From JAPLJQ01 sp037143735 (GTDB lineage Bacteria; Desulfobacterota; Syntrophia; Syntrophales; UBA2185), in the NCBI GenBank assembly GCA_037143735.1, contig JBAWYD010000030.1, positions 1-22,038 of the forward strand: a stretch of DNA of 22,038 bases, given 5' to 3'. Below are positions 1 to 7,056 of the stretch, piece after piece. A model generated the notes under the pieces. The model worked only from the letters and a program-made list of their open reading frames with translations. It searched no databases and was not told the origin of the DNA. Position 1 is the first letter of the stretch. Each line of letters opens with the position of its first letter. The translations under genes and the position numbers were made by a program.

Positions 1-18
1 GGACACATGATATGTCAA

Positions 19-66
19 GGGTAAAAGGCAGGGTAACAGGCAGGGTAACAGGCAGGGTAACAGGCA
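19..66. repeat. 12-bp tandem repeat, four units
   Basis: Four head-to-tail copies of GGGTAACAGGCA occupy 19-30, 31-42, 43-54 and 55-66. The first copy has one mismatch (A for C at its seventh base). The other three are identical, which suggests recent slippage. The array ends about 60 bp before the HD-domain gene, so it lies in or near that gene's promoter region. The unit is a multiple of three, but I see no gene running through it. Confidence 0.9.
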
Positions 67-129
67 GACGGGATAGGACAACAAGATTAAGATTTGATCT
101 TTAATTGAGAATATTGTAAACCTCATTCC

Positions 130-1551
130 ATGAAACAAAAAAGCATGGAATACGCTCGGGAATATCAGGGGAAAGCCCTCATTGCCGACCCCATTTACCA
201 ATATGCCTCGTTTACGGTGCCGACCCCCGATTTTCCGGATGAGAAGACGGAAAAAGATATTATCGATTCCCCCTGGGTTCAGCGGCTGAGAAGGATCTAC
301 CAGCTCCAGAGCGCCCGCTGGGTTTATCCCGCCGCAGAGCATAGTCGCTTTCAGCATTCCCTGGGAACCATGCATGTTGCCGGTGAGTTCGGGAGATATC
401 TCTATCCGAGTCTGCGGGAGGTATGCGGGGATGTCCCATCATTGAATTATGTCGAAGAACTTTTACGGATTGCGGGATTGCTTCACGATGTCGGGCACGG
501 TCCGTACGGGCATTTTTTTGACGACCATTTTCTTGATCATTATCACCTGACCCATGAGGATCTGGGAAGGCAGATTATCGTAAAGAAACTCGGGAAGATT
601 ATCCGTCAGATCCGGCGAAGTCCCAACGGTCGTTTCGCCGACGGGGAATGCCTCGATCCCGATCAGGTTGCCATGCTGATCAAAATGCCGGCAGCTTCTG
701 AAAAGAGGCAGCCGCCGGGATGGTTGCTCCTTCTGAGACAGCTCTTTTCCGGCATTTATACTGTGGACAATCTGGATTATGTGCAGAGGGATGCCTACAT
801 GACGGGGTTTTCCCTCGATATTGTTGATATCACAAGGCTTCGTTTTTATACGTTTTTTACGAAGGATGGTCTGACCCTTCATCAGGCGGGCGTTTCGGCG
901 CTGAGTCGTTTCTTAAACGCCAGGCTGAATCTTTATACCAACGTGTATTTCCACAGGACGACGAGGGCCCTGGACCTTCATCTTCAGGAGATATTCATGG
1001 ATACGATGCGAATCATCTTCCCCTGGAATCCCCTGGAAGCGCTGGAGGAATATCTCCATTGCGATGAATGGAACCTGTTCCGTGAGGTCCGGGGGTGGCT
1101 TAAAGAGAAGGATCCGATGAAAAGAAAGCTGGGTCGGGAATGGGCGAAGTTGTATAGCCGGGAAGTTAAGTGGAAGATGTCTTATTCTGCGGAGATTTCC
1201 ATCGATCAGATCCAGAGGGGCGCCCGGTTTTCCCATGCCTGTGATTATGAGCGTCAAATCAGGGCGTTTCTACCTGGGGAATTGAAACACATGCCATTTC
1301 GGGTTGATATTGCTACCCAGGACCCGCGGCCCATTAATCCCATGGCGGAAACGGGAAAACGGGTCAATATTTTCAATCCCGTTACGGGAGTAACGTCTCC
1401 GGAACCGCTGAAGGAAATCTACCGGTTTATCCCCGCCCGGATTGTTCATTTCAGGGTGTTTTCTCTGAACCACGATGATGATGCGGCGATTACCGATGCA
1501 GCTGAAAAAACCCTCGGCGCCCCGGAAGGAACAACAAAAACCAATATTTAA
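130..1551 (+). CDS. HD-domain dNTP triphosphohydrolase-type protein (COG1078/SAMHD1-like)
   Basis: This 473-residue protein has the layout of the COG1078 phosphohydrolases, relatives of SAMHD1 and dGTPases. The metal site is visible: His71 in EHSRFQHSLG, His119-Asp120 in GLLHDVGHGP and Asp213 in VDNLDYVQRD. His76 and His123 are the neighbouring family histidines. Known members cleave dNTPs to nucleoside and triphosphate, often under allosteric control; activity here is inferred. The gene lies 18 bp upstream of an anaerobic ribonucleotide reductase homologue, which suits a role in dNTP balance. No good Shine-Dalgarno precedes the ATG at 130, and the ATG at 145 is an alternative start. The C-terminal half is less conserved to my eye, so substrate cannot be named. 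Confidence 0.85.
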   Translation: MKQKSMEYAREYQGKALIADPIYQYASFTVPTPDFPDEKTEKDIIDSPWVQRLRRIYQLQSARWVYPAAEHSRFQHSLGTMHVAGEFGRYLYPSLREVCGDVPSLNYVEELLRIAGLLHDVGHGPYGHFFDDHFLDHYHLTHEDLGRQIIVKKLGKIIRQIRRSPNGRFADGECLDPDQVAMLIKMPAASEKRQPPGWLLLLRQLFSGIYTVDNLDYVQRDAYMTGFSLDIVDITRLRFYTFFTKDGLTLHQAGVSALSRFLNARLNLYTNVYFHRTTRALDLHLQEIFMDTMRIIFPWNPLEALEEYLHCDEWNLFREVRGWLKEKDPMKRKLGREWAKLYSREVKWKMSYSAEISIDQIQRGARFSHACDYERQIRAFLPGELKHMPFRVDIATQDPRPINPMAETGKRVNIFNPVTGVTSPEPLKEIYRFIPARIVHFRVFSLNHDDDAAITDAAEKTLGAPEGTTKTNI

Positions 1552-1569
1552 TTCTCCAGGATGTGAAGG

Positions 1570-3630
1570 ATGATGAATAAGGATACAACAGATATTACAC
1601 TGTTTGTGAAGACATCAAACGAAGACGTTGCCAGATGGAACAGGCAGCGCATTGTCGATGCCCTCATCCGTGAGACGGACATCGATGTCGAAACGGCGGA
1701 GGCTATCAGCAAGGAGGTTGAGAAGCAGATCATGTCATCCGGAATCAGCCTGTTGACGACGCCCCTGATCCGGGAACTGGTCGATGCAAAACTGATCGAA
1801 AGGGGAATGGAGAAGGAGAGACGAATGCATGCCCTTCTGGGTTTTCCTATTTATGATGTCAGGCAGTTGATCCTTCATCAGAATAAGGAAAATGCCAATG
1901 TACCTCATGGACCCGAAGGCACAAACCTTCTTCTGGCCGAGGGCATCAAGCGGGATTATTCTCTCCACGATGTCTTTTCCCAGGATATTGCAAACGCCCA
2001 CGCCAGAGGAGACATTCACCTCCATGGTCTGGGATATATCGACAGGCCTTACAGTTCCTTTCAGTCTCTCGAATATATCAAGAAGTTTGGTCTGAACCTG
2101 CCCCATTCCATGACAGTTGCAAAACCCGCTAAACATGCAGAGGTTCTTCTGGCGCACATGGTCCGGTTCGGCGCCATATTACAGGGACACTTTGCCGGCG
2201 TCATCGGGTGGGATGGCGTCAACCTTTCATTTGCGCCCTATCTGTCAAAAATGAATGACAGGGAAATCAGGCAGTTTGCCCAGATGCTCATCTATGAATT
2301 TTCTCAATTGACATCCGCTCGCGGGGGGCAGTCCATGTTTACGGACATCCACCTGTACTGGGAAGTCCCGGGACATCTGAAACATGCTCCCGCCATCGGC
2401 CCCGCTGGAGAGTTTACAGGAGGGACCTACGAAGATTTTATAACCGACGCCCGCCGGTTTGCATGGGCAATCTTTGAAGTCTTCAAAAAAGGGGACGGTA
2501 CGGGGAAACCGTTTATCTTTCCCAGGCCCATCGTACACATGACAGAAACTTTTTTTCAGACACCCCGTCATGAGGAATTTCTCCATCATATCTGTGAAGT
2601 GGCCCTTGAAAAAGGGAATACCTGTTTTTTCTTTGATCGAAAGGGTATGGTGAAGATATATGAATGTGACCTGTTAAACGCACAGATGAAAAAAGATTTC
2701 GTCGAAGAAACGAAATCACCCTGGAAAATCAGGTGTTCCGCCCTCCAGAATGTGACCATGAATCTTCCCAGGCTGGCATACAAAGCAAAAGGAAATGACG
2801 GCGCGCTGCTTTCCATGATTACGGGAGGGATGGAGCAGGTAGCAAAAGCTCACAGTCAGAAGAGAGACTTTATCTGCAAACTCCTGTCTTATGGTGACGA
2901 AGGGCCTCTTGCCATGCTGGCCATGAACAGGGATGGCCTTCCGTATCTCCGTATGGATCAGGGAAGATATTTCATGGGAATCGTGGGGCTCAATGAACTT
3001 GTTCAAATCCACAGGGGAAAACAACTCCATGAGTCGGAAGATGCTCTCTTGTTCGGACTGGAAGTCATCACGCACATGAAGGAAGAAGCGGAAAAACTCA
3101 GTCGGGAGTCTGACCTGCGGTTTGTCCTTGAACAGACCCCTGCGGAAACCACCCCTTACCGTTTTGCAAGGCTGGACCTTAAGTATTTTTCACCGGAGGC
3201 TGGTCATTTTGTAAAGGGTAATATCGCCAGAGGAGAGGTGTATTATACGAATTCCACCCATCTCGCCGTATCTGCTCCCGTTGATCCCATGGAGCGAGTG
3301 ATTCAGGAAGGTCGCTTCCATCCCTTGATCGGGGGAGGCGCCATGACACAGGTGTGGCTCGGGGAGCTTCATTCAAAAACGGAGGCGATCGCTGATTTTG
3401 TCGTTCAGGCATTTCGCAATACCGAAAACAGTCAGATTGTCTTTTCTCCCGAGTTTACCACCTGTAAAGGGTGCAACAGAACGTCCGCGGGGCTTAGGGA
3501 GACATGTCCGCTGTGCGGCTCCACAGAGGTGGAAGGAATTGCCAGAATCACACAATATTTCAGTAAGATATCCGGCTGGAACAAGGGAAAACTGGCCGAA
3601 CTGAAAGACAGAATGCGGAACGTTATCTAA
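1570..3630 (+). CDS. nrdD: Class III anaerobic ribonucleoside-triphosphate reductase homologue with Gln at the glycyl-radical position
   Basis: A 686-residue protein of NrdD size. Residues ~8-100 form an ATP-cone-like regulatory domain. The catalytic barrel follows, with DIHLHGLGYID near 148, a candidate thiyl-radical Cys389 in RCSALQNVTMNLPR, and a C-terminal zinc site C632/C635/C646/C649. The canonical enzyme reduces NTPs anaerobically using a glycyl radical in an R-(V/I)-x-G-Y motif placed by NrdG. Here that motif reads RITQYF: Gln662 (CAA, 3553-3555) replaces the glycine, while the following GWNKGKLAELKDR is intact. No other candidate glycine motif occurs in the C-terminus, and no nrdG lies in the window. 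The fold assignment is secure, but reductase activity by the standard mechanism is doubtful. It is probably co-transcribed with the HD gene. The start may be the ATG at 1570 or the adjacent one at 1573. Confidence 0.88.
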   Translation: MMNKDTTDITLFVKTSNEDVARWNRQRIVDALIRETDIDVETAEAISKEVEKQIMSSGISLLTTPLIRELVDAKLIERGMEKERRMHALLGFPIYDVRQLILHQNKENANVPHGPEGTNLLLAEGIKRDYSLHDVFSQDIANAHARGDIHLHGLGYIDRPYSSFQSLEYIKKFGLNLPHSMTVAKPAKHAEVLLAHMVRFGAILQGHFAGVIGWDGVNLSFAPYLSKMNDREIRQFAQMLIYEFSQLTSARGGQSMFTDIHLYWEVPGHLKHAPAIGPAGEFTGGTYEDFITDARRFAWAIFEVFKKGDGTGKPFIFPRPIVHMTETFFQTPRHEEFLHHICEVALEKGNTCFFFDRKGMVKIYECDLLNAQMKKDFVEETKSPWKIRCSALQNVTMNLPRLAYKAKGNDGALLSMITGGMEQVAKAHSQKRDFICKLLSYGDEGPLAMLAMNRDGLPYLRMDQGRYFMGIVGLNELVQIHRGKQLHESEDALLFGLEVITHMKEEAEKLSRESDLRFVLEQTPAETTPYRFARLDLKYFSPEAGHFVKGNIARGEVYYTNSTHLAVSAPVDPMERVIQEGRFHPLIGGGAMTQVWLGELHSKTEAIADFVVQAFRNTENSQIVFSPEFTTCKGCNRTSAGLRETCPLCGSTEVEGIARITQYFSKISGWNKGKLAELKDRMRNVI

Positions 3631-3730
3631 AACATCCGTTTTTTAATCATATCCTGTTTCCCCCTGCCTTCTTCCTTCCTTATCAAGACAAAGGATCGAT
3701 CACCTGATTAACAAATCAGAACGCCTGCCC

Positions 3731-3759
3731 TTGACATGGGGGAATGCGATAAATATATT
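3731..3759 (+). promoter_or_regulatory. Sigma70-type promoter for gmhA-grpE-dnaK
   Basis: TTGACA (3731-3736) is separated by 17 bp from TATATT (3754-3759), a near-consensus vegetative promoter. Transcription would start near 3766, about 40 bp before gmhA. I see no CIRCE inverted repeat and no convincing sigma32 promoter in 3631-3806. Confidence 0.75.
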
Positions 3760-3806
3760 AATCGCGAATTTGCCTGATAAAGAAGGGGCAATCCTGTAGA
3801 GGGAAT

Positions 3807-4391
3807 ATGGAAGATCACATTGTAAAGATTTTCAAAGAAAGCAGCCAACTCAAGGAGGTTTTTGTCAACGAAAACCTTGGCAGGATTGTTCGCGTCGTTG
3901 AGGCGGTTACAGGGGCATTGAAAGCGGGAAATAAAATTCTCCTTTTTGGAAACGGAGGCTCTGCAGCGGATGCGCAGCACATTGCCGGGGAGTTTGTCAA
4001 CCGCTTTATTATAGAGCGGCCACCGCTTCCGGCAATTGCCTTGAGCACCGACACTTCTGTTATTACGAGCATTGGAAATGATTATGATTTTTCAGAAATC
4101 TTCAGCAAACAGATCAGGGCAATCGGCCAGGCGGGTGATGTCGCCTGGGGAATCAGTACGAGCGGAACGTCGCCGAATGTCATAAAAGCTCTGGATGTGG
4201 CCAAGAAAATAGGAATGATCACGATCGGCTTCACAGGAAGAGATGGCGGAGATATTGCGCGCCTGGTGGATTATTCCCTCAATGTTTCTTCGAACAGCAC
4301 CCCTCGTGTTCAGGAGGTTCATATTACAGTGGCGCATGTGATCTGTGAAATGGTTGATTTTAAACTTTTCCAGAGACCTGATATAAAATAA
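3807..4391 (+). CDS. gmhA: Phosphoheptose isomerase (sedoheptulose-7-phosphate isomerase)
   Basis: GmhA converts sedoheptulose 7-phosphate to D-glycero-D-manno-heptose 7-phosphate, the first step of ADP-heptose synthesis for lipopolysaccharide core. The 194-residue length is typical. This is a SIS-domain protein with the GNGGSAADAQHIAGEF block at 48-63 and STSGTSPNV at 117-125. Putative zinc ligands His58, Glu62, Gln169 and His177 keep the spacing of the E. coli enzyme. AGAGGG at 3798-3803 precedes the ATG. It is the first gene after the promoter at 3731, and grpE begins 19 bp after its stop. This implies a Gram-negative outer membrane with heptose in its LPS. No other heptose gene is in the window. 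Confidence 0.92.
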   Translation: MEDHIVKIFKESSQLKEVFVNENLGRIVRVVEAVTGALKAGNKILLFGNGGSAADAQHIAGEFVNRFIIERPPLPAIALSTDTSVITSIGNDYDFSEIFSKQIRAIGQAGDVAWGISTSGTSPNVIKALDVAKKIGMITIGFTGRDGGDIARLVDYSLNVSSNSTPRVQEVHITVAHVICEMVDFKLFQRPDIK

Positions 4392-4410
4392 AAGGACATA
4401 ATAAAAGAGC

Positions 4411-4980
4411 ATGGTTAAAAAAGCCAAAAAGGATAGCATAAAAGAGTCGTCGGATTTTCGGGAAAAGCCCGAAGATGAGCAGAAATTGGGAGAAGAGGAT
4501 GATCTGGCGATCAAGCTTAAAGAAAAAGAGAAAGAAACCGGCGAGAATTATGACAAATACGTAAGGGCGGTTGCGGAACTCGAAAACGTCAAGAAACGGG
4601 CAGTTAGAGAAAAAACCGAATCGATTAAATACGGGAATGAAAATCTGATTAAAGATATATTGCCGATGGTAGACAGCCTGGATCGTGCTCTGAAACATGC
4701 CGGTAGTTCAGGTGATATCGAGGCATTCAAGAAGGGACTCAAACTGGTTCAGGATCAACTGCACAGTTGTCTCGAAAAACACGGAGTAGAGCATATAGAA
4801 TGTCTTGATAAGGCGTTTGATCCGAACGTACACGAAGCCCTGTTCCAGATTGAAAGCGATGCTCACAAAGACAATCAAGTTGTCGATGAGCTGGAGAAAG
4901 GATACCTTTTGAATGGGAGATTGTTAAGACCGGCCAAGGTTTCTGTCTGCAAGAGGGCGAAAAAGGAAGATTGCGAATAA
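4411..4980 (+). CDS. grpE: Nucleotide exchange factor GrpE
   Basis: GrpE releases ADP from DnaK and acts as a thermosensor in the Hsp70 cycle. The 189-residue product has a charged, low-complexity N-terminus (about 1-40), a long helical region with NYDKYVRAVAELENVKKR and the DILPMVDSLDRAL segment. It ends in the C-terminal beta domain, with GVEHIECLDKAFDPNVHEAL and LRPAKVSV. It is 43 bp upstream of dnaK on the same strand, the common grpE-dnaK order. No hrcA is present upstream, and gmhA takes the place often held by hrcA. The AGGA at 4393-4396 is rather distant from the ATG, so initiation may be coupled to gmhA translation. Confidence 0.95.
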   Translation: MVKKAKKDSIKESSDFREKPEDEQKLGEEDDLAIKLKEKEKETGENYDKYVRAVAELENVKKRAVREKTESIKYGNENLIKDILPMVDSLDRALKHAGSSGDIEAFKKGLKLVQDQLHSCLEKHGVEHIECLDKAFDPNVHEALFQIESDAHKDNQVVDELEKGYLLNGRLLRPAKVSVCKRAKKEDCE

Positions 4981-5022
4981 ATAGACTTCAGGAGATCAGA
5001 AGAGAATAAGGAGGATAGATAA

Positions 5023-6945
5023 ATGGGTAAGATTATTGGGATTGATTTGGGGACGACAAATTCTTGTGTCGCGATTATGGAAGGTGGAGACCCCGTTGTT
5101 ATAGCCAATCAAGAGGGCAACAGGACGACGCCGTCCATGGTGGCCTTCACGGATAGCGATGAGAGGCTGGTGGGCCAGATTGCAAAAAGGCAGGCTATAA
5201 CAAACCCTGAGAATACCGTATATGCCATCAAGAGACTCATCGGAAGAAAATACCCCTCGAAAGAGGTTCAATATGACAAAAAGATCAGTCCCTTCAAGAT
5301 TACCGAGGCATCCAACGGCGATGCACAGATAACCGTCAAGGGTCGGAATTACAGTCCCGCGGAGATAGCTTCCATGGTCCTTGTGAAGATGAAGCAGACT
5401 GCGGAAGACTATCTGGGCGAGAAGGTAACCGATGCGGTTATTACGGTTCCTGCCTATTTTAATGATTCCCAGCGACAGGCCACCAAGGATGCGGGGAGGA
5501 TCGCGGGATTGAATGTGTTGAGAATCATTAATGAACCGACAGCGGCAGCTTTAGCCTACGGGCTTGACAAGAAAAAAGACGAAAAAATTGCCGTTTACGA
5601 CCTCGGTGGCGGAACATTTGATGTCTCCATCCTTGAACTGGGAGACGGCGTTTTTGAAGTCAAATCGACGAACGGCGATACCCATCTGGGCGGGGAGGAT
5701 TTTGATCAGAGATTGATTGATCACATCGCCACGGAGTTCATGAAGGATCAGGGCATTGATATCAGAAAAGATAGAATGGCCCTTCAGCGCATCAAGGAAG
5801 CAGCGGAGAAGGCGAAGATGGAACTTTCCACGGTTATGGAAACGGACATCAACCTGCCTTTCGTTACGGCGGATGCATCCGGTCCCAAGCATTTGACGAT
5901 GAAACTGACACGGGCCAAGCTGGAAGCTCTGGTTGAAGACCTGATTGAGAAGACCGTCGGACCATGCAGGACGGCCCTCAAGGACGCCAATCTGAGCCCG
6001 AAAGATATCGACGAGGTCATTCTTGTAGGCGGCATGACCCGTATGCCGATGGTTCAGCAGAAGGTCAAGGAGATATTCGGGAAGGAGCCCCACAAGGGCG
6101 TCAATCCTGACGAGGTCGTTGCCATCGGCGCCGGCATCCAGGGAGGAGTTCTGTCCGGGGATGTGAAGGATGTGCTTCTGCTCGATGTCACGCCGCTTTC
6201 TCTGGGTATAGAAACCCTGGGCGGTGTGATGACAAGGCTGATTGACAAGAATACGACAATACCAACGAAAAAGAGCCAGATATTTTCTACCGCGGCGGAC
6301 AATCAGCTGGCGGTGAGTATCCATGTCCTTCAGGGAGAACGCTCCATGGCGGCTGATAACAGGACGCTGGGACGGTTTGAGCTGGTTGGTATTCCTCCTG
6401 CACCGAGGGGGATGCCGCAGATCGAGGTGACCTTTGACATCGATGCAAACGGTATTGTGCATGTGTCTGCCAAAGACCTTGGAACGGGAAAGGAACAGAG
6501 TATCAAGATCACGGCTTCGAGTGGTCTTAGCGAGGCAGAAATCCAGAAACTGGTCAGAGATGCGGAATCTCATGCCGAGGATGACAAGAAGAAAAAGGAT
6601 TTGATAGAAGCGAGAAATCAGGCAGATTCCATGGTCTACAGCGTGGAGAAGAATATCAAGGAATTCGGCGACAAGGTTGATGCGTCGGAAAAAACGAAGA
6701 TTGAAGACGCCATTGTTAGGGTCAAAAATGCCCTTGAAGGGGATGATGTCGATGCCATCAAGAAGGCGCAGGAAGAGCTGACCAGTGCGTCGCACAAACT
6801 TGCAGAGGCCATGTATTCCAAGGCAACGGCGCGACAGGAAGGCGCAGGCGCCGACGCTCAGGGCGGCGCAACGGCTGATCAGACGGGAGCCGGCAAGAAG
6901 GATGATGACGTGGTCGATGCAGACTTCGAAGAGGTAAAAAAATAA
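5023..6945 (+). CDS. dnaK: Molecular chaperone DnaK (Hsp70)
   Basis: This is a full-length 640-residue Hsp70. The ATPase domain opens with GIDLGTTNSCVA (residues 5-16) and contains the phosphate-binding DLGGGTFDVS motif. It is followed by the linker DVLLLDVTPLSLG, a substrate-binding beta domain, a helical lid, and a Gly/Ala-rich tail ending DADFEEVKK, close to the usual EEVKK. It refolds or holds nascent and stressed proteins with GrpE and a J protein. A strong AAGGAGG at 5008-5014 sits 8 bp before the ATG, fitting high expression. dnaJ does not follow; an intrinsic terminator closes the unit. The long open frame antisense to dnaK is treated as a shadow. Confidence 0.98.
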   Translation: MGKIIGIDLGTTNSCVAIMEGGDPVVIANQEGNRTTPSMVAFTDSDERLVGQIAKRQAITNPENTVYAIKRLIGRKYPSKEVQYDKKISPFKITEASNGDAQITVKGRNYSPAEIASMVLVKMKQTAEDYLGEKVTDAVITVPAYFNDSQRQATKDAGRIAGLNVLRIINEPTAAALAYGLDKKKDEKIAVYDLGGGTFDVSILELGDGVFEVKSTNGDTHLGGEDFDQRLIDHIATEFMKDQGIDIRKDRMALQRIKEAAEKAKMELSTVMETDINLPFVTADASGPKHLTMKLTRAKLEALVEDLIEKTVGPCRTALKDANLSPKDIDEVILVGGMTRMPMVQQKVKEIFGKEPHKGVNPDEVVAIGAGIQGGVLSGDVKDVLLLDVTPLSLGIETLGGVMTRLIDKNTTIPTKKSQIFSTAADNQLAVSIHVLQGERSMAADNRTLGRFELVGIPPAPRGMPQIEVTFDIDANGIVHVSAKDLGTGKEQSIKITASSGLSEAEIQKLVRDAESHAEDDKKKKDLIEARNQADSMVYSVEKNIKEFGDKVDASEKTKIEDAIVRVKNALEGDDVDAIKKAQEELTSASHKLAEAMYSKATARQEGAGADAQGGATADQTGAGKKDDDVVDADFEEVKK

Positions 6946-6979
6946 GGGTAGGGTAAATAAAACAGGTTATTGAATAAAT

Positions 6980-7019
6980 GCCCGGTTTCCGCGATTCGCT
7001 GGAAACCGGGCATTTTTTT
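6980..7019 (+). terminator. Rho-independent terminator after dnaK
   Basis: An 11-bp perfect stem, GCCCGGTTTCC (6980-6990) with GGAAACCGGGC (7001-7011), has a 10-nt loop and is followed by seven T (7013-7019). Outer A/T pairs extend the stem. It separates the chaperone unit from the beta-CASP gene. Confidence 0.95.
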
Positions 7020-7044
7020 GTCGACGGGCGGGCCGTTTTCTGTG

Positions 7045-7055
7045 TAGAATATAAT
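7045..7055 (+). promoter_or_regulatory. Overlapping -10 hexamers directly before the beta-CASP start
   Basis: TAGAAT (7045-7050) and TATAAT (7050-7055) lie immediately before the ATG at 7057. From TAGAAT, transcription would begin at about the A of the ATG, giving a leaderless mRNA. The absence of any Shine-Dalgarno in 7030-7056 agrees with this. No good -35 is present at the right distance, so confidence is modest. Confidence 0.4.
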
Positions 7056-7056
7056 C

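Noticed and set aside
19..66. The 12-bp repeats considered as a CRISPR fragment or iteron origin
   Set aside because: Units are directly adjacent with no spacers, and no cas or replication gene is near.
3631..3806. Search for a CIRCE element controlling the chaperone genes
   Set aside because: No TTAGCACTC-N9-GAGTGCTAA-like inverted repeat is present.
5551..6795. A 414-codon open frame antisense to dnaK
   Set aside because: Long antisense frames opposite dnaK are a known by-product of its codon bias. It has no ribosome site or recognisable domain, and the + strand is certain.
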